In this document: piece by piece, positions 6,555 through 14,698 of the stretch
Layout: the number at the start of each line of letters is the position of its first letter
How positions within the stretch are numbered: the stretch's first letter is position 1
NCBI GenBank assembly: GCA_012842105.1
Contig: DUTL01000139.1
Span: 1 to 18,015, forward strand
DNA: 18,015 bases
Direction: 5' to 3'
From: Candidatus Fermentithermobacillaceae bacterium
GTDB lineage: Bacteria; Bacillota; Sulfobacillia; Fermentithermobacillales; Fermentithermobacillaceae
Program-made: the position numbers and the translations under genes
The notes under the pieces: generated by a model
The model's input: the letters and a program-made list of their open reading frames with translations, nothing else
The model's database searches: none
Told to the model about the DNA's origin: nothing

Positions 6555-7991
6555 TTGTTGCCGGTGTTGGACATATATACATTTGATGCACCTGTGCTGA
6601 GAAAGAAAGCCAGGCCGGTACGAAGAGTGAACAATAAGGTGCGCAAAGAACTTGATGACATGCTTGAAACCATGAGATCAGCGGCCGGGGTAGGGCTTGC
6701 TGCCCCTCAGGTTGGCATTTCAAAGCGCATGGTTGTAATCGATGTTGGCGAAGGCCCGTATTTCCTTGTCAACCCTGAATTTGTATCCCGGTCAGCTGAA
6801 ACCGAAACCAAATGGGAAGGTTGTTTGAGCTGGCCCGGCTACGTGGGAGAGGTGGAACGCCCCTTAAGAGTGTGCGTCAAAGCCCTGAGCCGTGACGGCC
6901 ACGACATCTGGGTAGAAGGCGAGGGGCTTTTGGCAAGGGCGCTATGCCACGAACTGGATCATCTTGACGGAATGTTGTTTGTAGATAAGGCGACGTCTAT
7001 CGTTGAGGTTGAGCCGGACGATCTCAAAGACAGCGAAGGGTTTTCATCCCTTACGTGTATCTTTATGGGAAGCCCTGAATTCGCAGTGCCGGCATTGAAT
7101 GAGCTTGTGCAATCAGGAATCAATGTTCCACTGGTGGTTACACAACCTGACCGGCCATACGGGAGAAAGAAAACCCTGATGCCTACGCCTGTCAAGAAAA
7201 GGGCGATTGAATTGGGGATAGAAGTGTTTACCCCTGAAACCTTGAGTTCGCCTGAGGCCGTTGGCCGCCTTAAACTTGTGGAACCTGACTTTATAGCTGT
7301 TGCGGCTTATGGCCAGAAACTTCCCGGTGAAGTGCTTGAACTTCCCAGGTACGCATGCCTGAATGTGCATCCGTCGCTATTGCCGAAATATCGTGGCGGC
7401 AACCCTGTCCAAAGGCAAATCATGGCGGGGGAGCAAAAGAGCGGAGTTTCAATCATATACATGAGTGAGCGAATGGATGCAGGGGATATTTGCCTGCAAA
7501 AGCCGGTTGATGTAGATCCCAATGAAACCTATGGTACTCTGGAAAAGCGCCTTTCGGTTCTCGGGGCCCATGCCCTAACTGAGGCGATCTCTCTTGTATA
7601 CACAGGGTCTGTAGTGAGAAAGCCACAGGATGATAAGGCAAGTACTCTTGCACCCCACTTGAAACGGGGAGAAGAGATAATTAACTGGCAGGCCCCTGCA
7701 GGAGACATTCATAACCTGGTACGAGCGCTTTCCCCTGTGCCCGGCTCTGTTACCGTATTCGGAACTGAGCGTACAAAAGTATGGCGAACACAGGTTTTGC
7801 CTTTGGAGGGCTTTCCGTTTTCGGCTGATGCTGCTCCGGGTACAATACTGAAGGTTGATGATACAATGGCTGTGGTTAAGTGTGGCAAGGGTGTAATAGG
7901 AGTGTTAGAAGTACAACCGGTGGGGAAAACCCCGATGGCTGCAAGAGCTTTTCTGGCAGGCAGGCAAAAGGGGCCCCGAAAATTTGGATGA
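6555..7991 (+). CDS. Fused peptide deformylase / methionyl-tRNA formyltransferase
   Basis: One 478-codon frame joins two enzymes of initiator-methionine formyl metabolism that are normally separate neighbouring genes (def and fmt). Residues 1-150 are a complete deformylase, removing formyl groups from nascent peptides: motif 1 GVGLAAPQ (about 45-52), motif 2 EGCLS with metal ligand Cys90, motif 3 HELDH with His132, Glu133 and His136. A short acidic linker (about 150-166) follows. Residues 167-478 are a complete Fmt, formylating Met-tRNA from 10-formyl-THF: IFMGSPEFAVPAL, LNVHPSLLP with Asn270 and His272, and MDAGDI with Asp308, the N-H-D triad at family spacing, then the C-terminal tRNA-binding domain. 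No ATG, GTG or TTG lies between the domains except Met171, which is inside the first Fmt strand and has no SD. The start is TTG 6555 or 6558, after AAGGGTGAT. Confidence 0.93.
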   Translation: MLPVLDIYTFDAPVLRKKARPVRRVNNKVRKELDDMLETMRSAAGVGLAAPQVGISKRMVVIDVGEGPYFLVNPEFVSRSAETETKWEGCLSWPGYVGEVERPLRVCVKALSRDGHDIWVEGEGLLARALCHELDHLDGMLFVDKATSIVEVEPDDLKDSEGFSSLTCIFMGSPEFAVPALNELVQSGINVPLVVTQPDRPYGRKKTLMPTPVKKRAIELGIEVFTPETLSSPEAVGRLKLVEPDFIAVAAYGQKLPGEVLELPRYACLNVHPSLLPKYRGGNPVQRQIMAGEQKSGVSIIYMSERMDAGDICLQKPVDVDPNETYGTLEKRLSVLGAHALTEAISLVYTGSVVRKPQDDKASTLAPHLKRGEEIINWQAPAGDIHNLVRALSPVPGSVTVFGTERTKVWRTQVLPLEGFPFSADAAPGTILKVDDTMAVVKCGKGVIGVLEVQPVGKTPMAARAFLAGRQKGPRKFG

Positions 7992-8028
7992 CAGCTAATG
8001 GTATCTCACTTATGAGGAGGGAGATTAC

Positions 8029-8703
8029 ATGGATGCAGGCTATATTATTTTCGTGCTGCCGGCCTTTGTGTTTGCACTTTGGGCTCAAGGCAGGGTTCGT
8101 TCTTCTTATGAAACGTATTCAAGGCTCTATTCCAAAGCAGGGCAACCGGCCTATATTGTGGCGGCGTCTTTGCTTCGCGAAGCAGGGCTGGAGGATGTAA
8201 GAATAGAAAGAGCATCCGGACAACTTACGGATCACTATGATCCCAGATCCAGAGTGCTGCGGTTGTCGTCAGGCGTATACGATAGCTCATCAGTAGCTGC
8301 GCTGGGCATAGCAGCCCATGAGGTAGGCCATGCTGTGCAACACGGAGTGGGTTATGCCCCTCTGGCTATAAGAAACGGTTTGGTGCCTGTTGCCCAGTTT
8401 ACATCAAACGCCGCTATTCCCCTGTTCTTTATAGGTTTCATTACTAGATCGGGCTTTCTCATGGATGTCGGGCTTTTGTTCTTCCTCGGCGCCGTGATTT
8501 TTCAAGGTATAACGCTGCCGGTGGAATTTGACGCGTCAAAACGTGCCCTCAACATGCTAGAAACATCGGGCTTCGTGTCTGGCGACGAATCAGTGCCTGT
8601 AGGCAACATGTTAAACGCAGCAGCTCTTACCTATGTAGCTGCCACTGCTATGGCCTTGGGCCAGTTTTTGAGGCTTTTCATGCTGCGAGGGAGGCGTGAT
8701 TGA
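8029..8703 (+). CDS. Zinc-dependent membrane metallopeptidase, YugP family
   Basis: A 224-residue membrane protein of the neutral zinc peptidase family 2 (YugP type); the physiological substrate is unknown. The N-terminal segment YIIFVLPAFVFALWAQ is one membrane span. HEVGH at residues 97-101 is the HEXXH zinc site, preceded by the SVAALGIAA helix and followed by AVQHGVGYAPL. Two or three further hydrophobic spans include PLFFIGFITRSG and the MDVGLLFFLGAVIF segment, then LPVEFDASKRAL (the likely third ligand region) and a last span AALTYVAATAMALGQFLRLF. The ATG at 8029 follows GAGGAGGGAG with good spacing, the clearest ribosome site in this part of the window. The gene sits between fmt and rsmB, a common place for this family in Clostridia. 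It overlaps rsmB by 4 nt (TTGA), suggesting coupled translation. Confidence 0.9.
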   Translation: MDAGYIIFVLPAFVFALWAQGRVRSSYETYSRLYSKAGQPAYIVAASLLREAGLEDVRIERASGQLTDHYDPRSRVLRLSSGVYDSSSVAALGIAAHEVGHAVQHGVGYAPLAIRNGLVPVAQFTSNAAIPLFFIGFITRSGFLMDVGLLFFLGAVIFQGITLPVEFDASKRALNMLETSGFVSGDESVPVGNMLNAAALTYVAATAMALGQFLRLFMLRGRRD

Positions 8704-10046
8704 GGTTGGCTGGAAGCGCCCGGAGGGTTGCTCTTGATATCATGGGAGCCCGTAATGTGCCTCCGGGTGCTTATGACGATTTTGCTCAACTGGACGAAAG
8801 AGACAGGGCACTGGTAAAAGAACTGGTTACCGGTACAGAGAGATGGAAAAGGTTCTTGGATTATTATGTTTCGTGTTTTTGCCACAGGCCCCTTGAAGAG
8901 GTTTCACCGAAAGTGCTAAACGCCCTCAGGCTCGGAACTTACCAAATAATGTTCATGGGCATTCCCCACTATGCCGCTGTGGATTCAACGGTTCGATGCA
9001 TAAAATCCAGAGCTCATCGCGGGTTTGTAAACGGGGTGCTTAGAGCCATAGCCAGACACCCAGGCCATGTAGAGATGCCTTCTTTGGATGCCTGCCCGAA
9101 AGAGTATGCAGCTATCCGCTATTCTTACCCTGACTGGATCGTAGAGCGATATTTCAGAGCTTTCGGCATGCAAGATGCCCTTTCCCTGCTCAAGACTCAA
9201 AACAACCCGCCTCCTGTCACTTTGAGGGTAAATACGTCCAGGTCGGAACGGGACTGTTTACTCAAAATGCTGCACGAAAGCGGGTTTTCGGCTGAACCAG
9301 GGATCCTCGATGTCTCCATAAAGGTGGCAGGAGGGCGTTCGGTCAGTGAATTCCCGGGTTACAGTGAAGGTTTGTTTTCAGTCCAGAATGAAGGCGCTAT
9401 GATCGTTACCCGAGTTTTGGGCCCTGAGCCGGGAGATGTGATATGGGACATGTGCGCCGCCCCCGGGGGGAAAACTACGCATATGGCTGAACTGGTGTCT
9501 GAAACCGGATTTGTGGTCGCGTCTGATATAAATAAACAACGTGCAAGTATGATCACAGAGTCAAGCAAGCGGCTTAGGCTTGGCAACATAAACACCACGG
9601 TGCTTGATGCAACAAGTGTACACGAAACTGCAGCTGTGCTTGGAGCCGCCGGGTTTCCTCTGTCATATGACAAAGTGCTTGTAGATGCTCCTTGCTCAGG
9701 GCTTGGGGTCATAGGCAAGCATCCCGACATAAAATGGAGGCGCAGGGAATCTGACATTCCGAACATGGCCAAACGGCAAACTTTGCTTCTGAACACAGCT
9801 GCTCAGTTCTTGAAGCGCGGAGGCCGGTTGGTGTACAGCACGTGTACGCTGACACACGAAGAGAATCAAGAAGTATGGCGCAACTTCTTAGATGCCCACA
9901 AGGGGTTTGCTCCTGTCAGCGAGGCAGTAAGTTTGAATGAGAGAACCGAAACATTGGACATGAAAAACGGGTGTGCCTACCTGTTGCCCCATGTTCACGG
10001 GACTGATGGGTTTTTTGTAGCCAGAGCGTTGAAGCGGCATGGTTAA
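8700..10046 (+). CDS. rsmB: 16S rRNA (cytosine-967-C5)-methyltransferase
   Basis: A SAM-dependent RNA m5C methyltransferase of 448 residues that modifies C967 (E. coli numbering) of 16S rRNA. The N-terminal NusB-like RNA-binding domain spans about residues 1-135, with LDERDRALVKELVTGTERWKRFLD typical of the family (seen here as two adjoining conserved helices). The SAM-binding motif I is WDMCAAPGGKTTHMAEL from residue 249. The two cysteines of the mechanism are in DAPCSGLG (Cys332) and YSTCTLTHEEN (Cys382, the likely nucleophile). It starts with TTG overlapping the previous stop; there is no independent strong SD, which fits translational coupling. The order fmt-yugP-rsmB-rlmN groups rRNA and initiator-tRNA modification genes. 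Confidence 0.94.
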   Translation: MRLAGSARRVALDIMGARNVPPGAYDDFAQLDERDRALVKELVTGTERWKRFLDYYVSCFCHRPLEEVSPKVLNALRLGTYQIMFMGIPHYAAVDSTVRCIKSRAHRGFVNGVLRAIARHPGHVEMPSLDACPKEYAAIRYSYPDWIVERYFRAFGMQDALSLLKTQNNPPPVTLRVNTSRSERDCLLKMLHESGFSAEPGILDVSIKVAGGRSVSEFPGYSEGLFSVQNEGAMIVTRVLGPEPGDVIWDMCAAPGGKTTHMAELVSETGFVVASDINKQRASMITESSKRLRLGNINTTVLDATSVHETAAVLGAAGFPLSYDKVLVDAPCSGLGVIGKHPDIKWRRRESDIPNMAKRQTLLLNTAAQFLKRGGRLVYSTCTLTHEENQEVWRNFLDAHKGFAPVSEAVSLNERTETLDMKNGCAYLLPHVHGTDGFFVARALKRHG

Positions 10047-10064
10047 ATTGCTAGGATTTTGGAA

Positions 10065-10087
10065 GGGATGCCGGCAACGGCTATCCC
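10065..10087 (+). other. GNRA-capped hairpin in the rsmB-rlmN gap
   Basis: In the 72-nt gap, GGGAT-GCCG (10065-10073) pairs with CGGC-T-ATCCC (10078-10087) around a GCAA tetraloop, giving nine base pairs with one bulged T. The loop is of the stable GNRA class. No U tract follows (TAAGACATTG), so it is not a classical terminator. It could be an mRNA stability or processing element, or control rlmN expression 32 nt downstream. Confidence 0.4.
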
Positions 10088-10118
10088 TAAGACATTGAAA
10101 ATGCAGGTGTAGCAGGGT

Positions 10119-11147
10119 ATGTCACATAAACCTCATATTTTGGAATTCAAACCGTCAGAGATTGAACAAGTGATAAAGGCACAAGGCTATGAACCTTACC
10201 GGGCGAAACAAATCATAGCCTGGATATATGTTAAATTTGCATCTTCTTTTGAAGAGATGACAGACCTTCCCAAGGGGCTAAGGGCTTATCTGGCTGAAAA
10301 CTTTGAGTTTAGCCGGCTTAGCATTGTAACTCTACAGGAGCAGGAATCAGACGGTTCCAAACGGTATCTTTGGGGGATTCACGGTGATCCGCTGGCCGAA
10401 TCAGTCCTGCTTGAGTACAAGTATGGGTCTACGGCGTGCTTATCAACTCAAGCAGGGTGTCCTGTTGGATGTGAGTTTTGCGCATCGGGCAGGCTTGGGT
10501 TTCAACGAAACCTGGCCAAGGGTGAGATTTTGAGCCAATTCCTGGGCATGTGTGGTGAGAGCAGAAAGAGAATCAGCAGAGTGGTTTTTATGGGGACCGG
10601 AGAACCGTTTTTCAATTATGAAGCCGTGCTTGGCGCCATAGATATGTTAACCGACCCAAGTACATATGACTTGTCCAGGAGAAGAGTCACTGTATCCACA
10701 GTGGGAATCCCCGGAGCCGTTAGGAAATTCGCCGAAGATTCACACGGAGTAAGATTGGCAGTGTCTTTGCACGGATCCTCTGATAGAGTAAGGAACAGGC
10801 TGATACCGGTGAACAAGGTTTACCCATTAGATGAAGTTATCGCCTCAGCGCGGTACTTTGCCCGTGTTACAGGGCAAAGGATAACTTTTGAGTATATCTT
10901 GCTTAGAGGTGTCAACGATTCCAGGGAAGACGCTGTAAAATTGGCGGGCCTTATAAGTGGCATTGATTGCCTCGTAAACTTGATACCCTGGAACCCGGTC
11001 CCGGGCATTGGTTTCGAAAGAAGCGATCCTGACGTCAGAAACGAATTTAAGAATATTCTGGAAAGGAACCGGGTCAAGGTAACAGTACGTCGCAGATTAG
11101 GAGGCAATATTGAGGCCGCATGCGGACAGCTTCGCCGGAGTACTTAG
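10119..11147 (+). CDS. rlmN: Dual-specificity 23S rRNA (A2503-C2) / tRNA (A37-C2) methyltransferase
   Basis: A radical-SAM enzyme that places a methyl on C2 of A2503 of 23S rRNA and, in several bacteria, A37 of some tRNAs. The [4Fe-4S] cluster motif CX3CX2C is Cys114, Cys118 and Cys121 (GCPVGCEFCASG). MGTGEPFFNYEAVLGAI follows; the family usually has MGMGEPL. The methyl-accepting cysteine is Cys335 in EAACGQLR near the C-terminus. The N-terminal domain with EPYRAKQIIAWIY and DLPKGLRAYL is family-typical. The 342-residue length is normal. ATG 10119 has a weak SD (AGGTG, 9 nt upstream). The PP2C gene follows closely. Confidence 0.95.
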   Translation: MSHKPHILEFKPSEIEQVIKAQGYEPYRAKQIIAWIYVKFASSFEEMTDLPKGLRAYLAENFEFSRLSIVTLQEQESDGSKRYLWGIHGDPLAESVLLEYKYGSTACLSTQAGCPVGCEFCASGRLGFQRNLAKGEILSQFLGMCGESRKRISRVVFMGTGEPFFNYEAVLGAIDMLTDPSTYDLSRRRVTVSTVGIPGAVRKFAEDSHGVRLAVSLHGSSDRVRNRLIPVNKVYPLDEVIASARYFARVTGQRITFEYILLRGVNDSREDAVKLAGLISGIDCLVNLIPWNPVPGIGFERSDPDVRNEFKNILERNRVKVTVRRRLGGNIEAACGQLRRST

Positions 11148-11186
11148 GATTCCATGAGCACGGCTGTTTGTCAGGGGGGAATAACC

Positions 11187-11951
11187 TTGGAGTGGAGAGC
11201 TGAAACATCCCGGGGTTTGGTTAGGCCAAAGAATGAGGATTCCTGGTCAGTCGTCAGCCTTCCAGTGGGAGGAAGGCACCTGTGGCTTGCCATGGTGGCA
11301 GACGGAATTGGAGGGCATGACGGAGGCGAGGTCGCATCAGCTTTGGCTGTAGATTCTATCAAGCAGTACATATCAGAGTATTTTTCCAGCGGCAATCCCG
11401 GACAAGTATTGAAACAGGCTATCCTTTACGGCAATGGCAAAATTCGGGAAAGCGCCATTGGCGATAAGGGTATTCCGGGAATGGGAACCACACTTACGTG
11501 TGTTATGATTAGCTGTGATATGTCAAGGGCTTTTATCGGCCATGTAGGAGATAGCCGGGCCTATATTGTTTCAAACGGAAAAATAAGGCGTGTTACAGAC
11601 GATCACTCTGTATCAGGGGAATTGGTTAGAAACGGCACCATATCCGAAGAAGATGCAATGCGGCATCCCGGGAGAAATGTTCTCACCATGGCGTTAGGCA
11701 CTCAGGAGATCGTCGATGTGGATATCTATGAGGAGAAGCTGAACCCGGACGATATATTGGTTGTGTGCACTGATGGCCTTACCAGCCTTGTTTCTCCTGA
11801 CGAAATTTATCATATGTTGCTCACGTATGGCAGAGATCTGGTTGCCCGCAAACTCGTAGATCTTGCGAACGCCCGCGGAGGCTACGATAACGTAACAGTG
11901 ATTGTTCTTTGGCCCCAGGCAGCGCCGGGCTTGGATGCCTTAAGGGGGTGA
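11187..11951 (+). CDS. prpC: PP2C-type Ser/Thr protein phosphatase, partner of the PASTA kinase
   Basis: A Mn/Mg-dependent phosphatase of the bacterial PrpC/Stp family that reverses phosphorylation by the adjacent kinase. Metal-binding and family motifs appear in order: RPKNEDSW, MVADGIGGHDGGEVAS, GMGTTLTCV, GHVGDSRAYI, VTDDHS, ILVVCTDGLTSLVSPDEI and GGYDNVTVIVL. The acidic residues of the dinuclear centre are all present. The start is uncertain: TTG 11187 is preferred because GGGGGGA lies about 7 nt upstream and the product then begins directly with the usual ETSRGLVRPKNED region. An in-frame ATG at 11154, with a weaker AGGA site, would add 11 residues and give 265. Its last codons hold the AAGGGGGTGA ribosome site of the kinase gene 7 nt downstream, so the two are surely one operon. 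Confidence 0.94.
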   Translation: MEWRAETSRGLVRPKNEDSWSVVSLPVGGRHLWLAMVADGIGGHDGGEVASALAVDSIKQYISEYFSSGNPGQVLKQAILYGNGKIRESAIGDKGIPGMGTTLTCVMISCDMSRAFIGHVGDSRAYIVSNGKIRRVTDDHSVSGELVRNGTISEEDAMRHPGRNVLTMALGTQEIVDVDIYEEKLNPDDILVVCTDGLTSLVSPDEIYHMLLTYGRDLVARKLVDLANARGGYDNVTVIVLWPQAAPGLDALRG

Positions 11952-11958
11952 AAGCAGG

Positions 11959-13806
11959 TTGGACCCGAAGCAAATGATAGGCCGGAGGGTTTTGGGCAGG
12001 TATAAGATTATTGAGAGAATTGGCGGCGGAGGCATGGGTGTTGTGTGGAGGGCCAATGATCTCGTATTGGATAGACACGTGGCGCTTAAGGTCTTGAGGC
12101 CCGAAATGAGTGAAGATGACGATTTCGTGTGGAGGTTCAGGCGGGAAGCAAAGGCTGCAGCATCTTTGTCCCATCCCAACATAGTGAGTATTTACGATGT
12201 TGGGGAAGACCAGGGGTTGCATTTCATCGTAATGGAACTGGTTGAAGGTGAAACCCTCAGAGACAGGCTGAACAGAGAGGGCAGGCTTGAACCCGGGGAG
12301 GCGCTGCAGATTGCAGGGCAGATATGCCTTGGCCTGGCTCATGCCCACAGCAATAGAATAATTCACAGGGACATTAAACCGCAAAACATCCTGCTTACCG
12401 AACTTGGCCATGTAAAAGTGGCTGATTTCGGAATTGCAAGAGCCTTGGGAGGAGTATCAAACACATCTACTGACGTTGTTGTGGGTTCTGCTTCATATTT
12501 ATCGCCTGAACAGGCCAGGAACGGACTGGTGTCAGCGCGGTCTGATCTGTATTCTCTTGGAGTTGTTCTTTATGAGATGGTTACGGGCAAACTGCCATTT
12601 ACAGGCGACAGCCCGGTAGCCGTGGCTCTGCAGCACTTGGAAGCCCAGGCGCCGCCGGTGCGCGAGGCAGTTCCTGAAGTGCCTGTTGAAATCGAGAACC
12701 TGATATCAAGAGCGCTGGCGAAGGGCCCTGGTGAACGCTTCCAGTCTGCAGGTGAAATGTTAGAATCAATAAGGCAGTGCAGATCGTCTTTGTTGCACAC
12801 AACTGAGCCGGACTTTTCTGCAAAAGGTGATGAAGCAGTGGCTAGACGTAGTAGAAAGAAGCGGCAATCCGGAACGGCTGTCAAGGTGCTGGCGGTATTT
12901 GTCATAATCGGCGTAGCTATAGCTGCGTATGGAATCTATTCTTTTTATAAGTGGATGGCCGTGCCCATCGTTGAGGTTCCTGATATTGTAGGAATGCCTC
13001 ATATCCAGGCACAGGCTGAAATACGAGACAGAGGGTTGATTCCCCGGCTTTCAGCCGAGAAGTATGATCGCGACCACCCTGCAGGTACGGTGATATCCCA
13101 GAGCCCTCTTTGGGGCGAAAAGGTCAAGGTAGGCCGCGAAATCTACTATACCCTTTCCAAAGGAGAGGCCTACGTAGAAGTTCCTGATGTTCGCAGGCTG
13201 ACCCTTAGAGAAGCCCAACTTGAACTTGAAAACCAGCAGCTTCAACTTGGAAATGTGGACAAGATATCTGATTCAGCTGTGCCCAAAGACCACATTATAT
13301 CGCAGAACCCCAGAGAGGGTACGTCAGTGTCAATCGGTACAAGGGTAGATTTGACAGTGTCGAAAGGAACCGAACCTGAGACTGCAACGGTTCCGGGCCT
13401 GTTAGGGCTTTCAGAGCAACAAGCGGCGAGCATCCTCAATGATAATTTGCTCGACCTGGGTGAAGTAACCCCGGTTCCAGGGGATCAACCTGCGGGGACA
13501 ATTATTGCTCAAGATCCTGAAGAAGGCGAGGAAGTTCCTATTAGAACCCGGGTTAATATCACTGTATCCATGGGCTCCCAGGGGGATTTGCGTTTCCATA
13601 CACTCGTAATCGAAGTGCCTGAAAAGGATCAGCCTGTTCATGTAAGGCTGATTGTTAGGGATCTTGACGGAGAAGCCGTACGCCATAACAGAAATGAAAG
13701 GCCCGGAGACACGCTAACCATATCCTTTCAGTACAGGGGTGACGTTGCCATCGTAAGGGTGTACTTTGACGGCGAATTGGCACGGGAAGAAACAGTAAGA
13801 CCATAG
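11959..13806 (+). CDS. prkC: PASTA-domain Ser/Thr protein kinase (PrkC/Stk type)
   Basis: A membrane receptor-type kinase of 615 residues that senses peptidoglycan fragments or lipid II and controls growth, division and, in Bacillus, germination. The cytoplasmic kinase domain (about 11-275) has the glycine loop GGGGMG (22-27), Lys44 in VALKVL, HRDIKPQN with Asp138, DFG at 156-158 and SYLSPEQAR. A basic juxtamembrane stretch RRSRKKRQ precedes one membrane span (about 308-332). Outside are three PASTA repeats (about 338-402, 405-469 and 474-538), then a 75-residue beta-rich C-terminal domain, the position of the Ig-like domain of B. subtilis PrkC. The start is TTG with AAGGGGGTGA 7 nt upstream. 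Its phosphatase gene is directly before it. Confidence 0.95.
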   Translation: MDPKQMIGRRVLGRYKIIERIGGGGMGVVWRANDLVLDRHVALKVLRPEMSEDDDFVWRFRREAKAAASLSHPNIVSIYDVGEDQGLHFIVMELVEGETLRDRLNREGRLEPGEALQIAGQICLGLAHAHSNRIIHRDIKPQNILLTELGHVKVADFGIARALGGVSNTSTDVVVGSASYLSPEQARNGLVSARSDLYSLGVVLYEMVTGKLPFTGDSPVAVALQHLEAQAPPVREAVPEVPVEIENLISRALAKGPGERFQSAGEMLESIRQCRSSLLHTTEPDFSAKGDEAVARRSRKKRQSGTAVKVLAVFVIIGVAIAAYGIYSFYKWMAVPIVEVPDIVGMPHIQAQAEIRDRGLIPRLSAEKYDRDHPAGTVISQSPLWGEKVKVGREIYYTLSKGEAYVEVPDVRRLTLREAQLELENQQLQLGNVDKISDSAVPKDHIISQNPREGTSVSIGTRVDLTVSKGTEPETATVPGLLGLSEQQAASILNDNLLDLGEVTPVPGDQPAGTIIAQDPEEGEEVPIRTRVNITVSMGSQGDLRFHTLVIEVPEKDQPVHVRLIVRDLDGEAVRHNRNERPGDTLTISFQYRGDVAIVRVYFDGELAREETVRP

Positions 13807-13828
13807 GAAAAGCGGTGATGTAGCCTAC

Positions 13829-14698
13829 TTGATTGGCAGGGTGTTAAGCGTCCATTCTTCTGAATGCAGGGTTGCCATTGAGGAAGACATAGTCTCTTGC
13901 ACTTTCCGGGGACGGCTGAGGTTGGGGTATTCCCAGGTCCATGCGGGAGATCTTGTTCATGTCTCTCAATCAGCAGGCGCCTATGTGATTGACGAGATCG
14001 CCACGAGAAGAAACCTGCTTTCGCGCCCTCCAATCGCCAACGTCGACCAGGCCATAGTTGTAACAGCCATTACGCAACCACCGTTAGACCTTTTATATGT
14101 TGACAGGATACTGGCTCAACTTGAGTTCGAAGAGATTCAAGGAGTTATATGCGTTAATAAGCAAGACATCGAGAATGAAGGCGAGATAGGCAGGGTAAGC
14201 CGAATCTATTCTTCGGCCGGCTACAAATGTGTGGTAACATCCGCAGTGACAGGCTATGGTTTGGATGGCCTGGCCGGATTGGTTCGTGGAAAAGTTACTG
14301 TTTTTGCAGGGCAAAGCGGCGCTGGTAAATCCAAACTCATATCAGCGCTTATGGGCGTTAAACTGCTTACAGGCCAACTGTCCCAGGGGCTCCGGGGCCG
14401 TCATACTACCAGGTGGGTTCAGTTGATCCGGGCGCCGGGAGACGGCTACATTGCCGATACACCGGGTTTCTCAAGGCTGGATCTTGTTGATGTAGAACCT
14501 CATGAATTGGGCTTTTTATATCCTGAGATCAAGGAGCGTGCAGCGTTATGCCACTTCCCCAGGTGCCTTCACAAAACTGAAAGTAGGTGCGAGGTTCTCG
14601 ATGCTTTAAGCAAAGGTAAGATTGCACAGGAACGTTACAGCAATTATCTCATGCTTCTGGAAGAAGCAACAGAAAGGGCGAAGAGAAGATATGAGTGA
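13829..14698 (+). CDS. rsgA: Ribosome small-subunit-dependent GTPase A
   Basis: A circularly permuted GTPase that acts late in 30S subunit maturation. The OB-fold domain occupies about residues 1-70. The G motifs come in permuted order: NKQD (110-113, G4), GQSGAGKS (161-168, G1), GRHTT (G2) and DTPGF (from Asp210, G3). The C-terminal zinc site is Cys241, Cys246, His248 and Cys254, the CX4CXHX5C pattern of the family. The 289-residue length is normal. The start TTG at 13829 has GGTGATG about 9 nt upstream. RsgA is a known target of PASTA kinases in some Firmicutes, and the gene order kinase-rsgA-rpe is conserved. Overlaps rpe by 8 nt. Confidence 0.95.
   Translation: MIGRVLSVHSSECRVAIEEDIVSCTFRGRLRLGYSQVHAGDLVHVSQSAGAYVIDEIATRRNLLSRPPIANVDQAIVVTAITQPPLDLLYVDRILAQLEFEEIQGVICVNKQDIENEGEIGRVSRIYSSAGYKCVVTSAVTGYGLDGLAGLVRGKVTVFAGQSGAGKSKLISALMGVKLLTGQLSQGLRGRHTTRWVQLIRAPGDGYIADTPGFSRLDLVDVEPHELGFLYPEIKERAALCHFPRCLHKTESRCEVLDALSKGKIAQERYSNYLMLLEEATERAKRRYE

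Noticed and set aside
7065..7991. A separate fmt gene starting at the ATG of codon 171
   Set aside because: The ATG is within the first beta strand (IFMGSPEF), has no SD before it, and the open frame continues from the deformylase without a stop.
7880..8200. 106-codon + strand frame bridging fmt and the YugP gene
   Set aside because: It is out of frame with both and its product is composition-biased with no motif; the two flanking genes explain the DNA.
10068..10112. A 14-codon leader peptide before rlmN
   Set aside because: The SD-like GGAAGGG abuts the ATG with no spacing and the codons show no attenuation pattern.
11821..12411. 196-codon - strand frame opposite the phosphatase-kinase junction
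   Set aside because: It lies entirely under two strongly supported genes and shows no family features.
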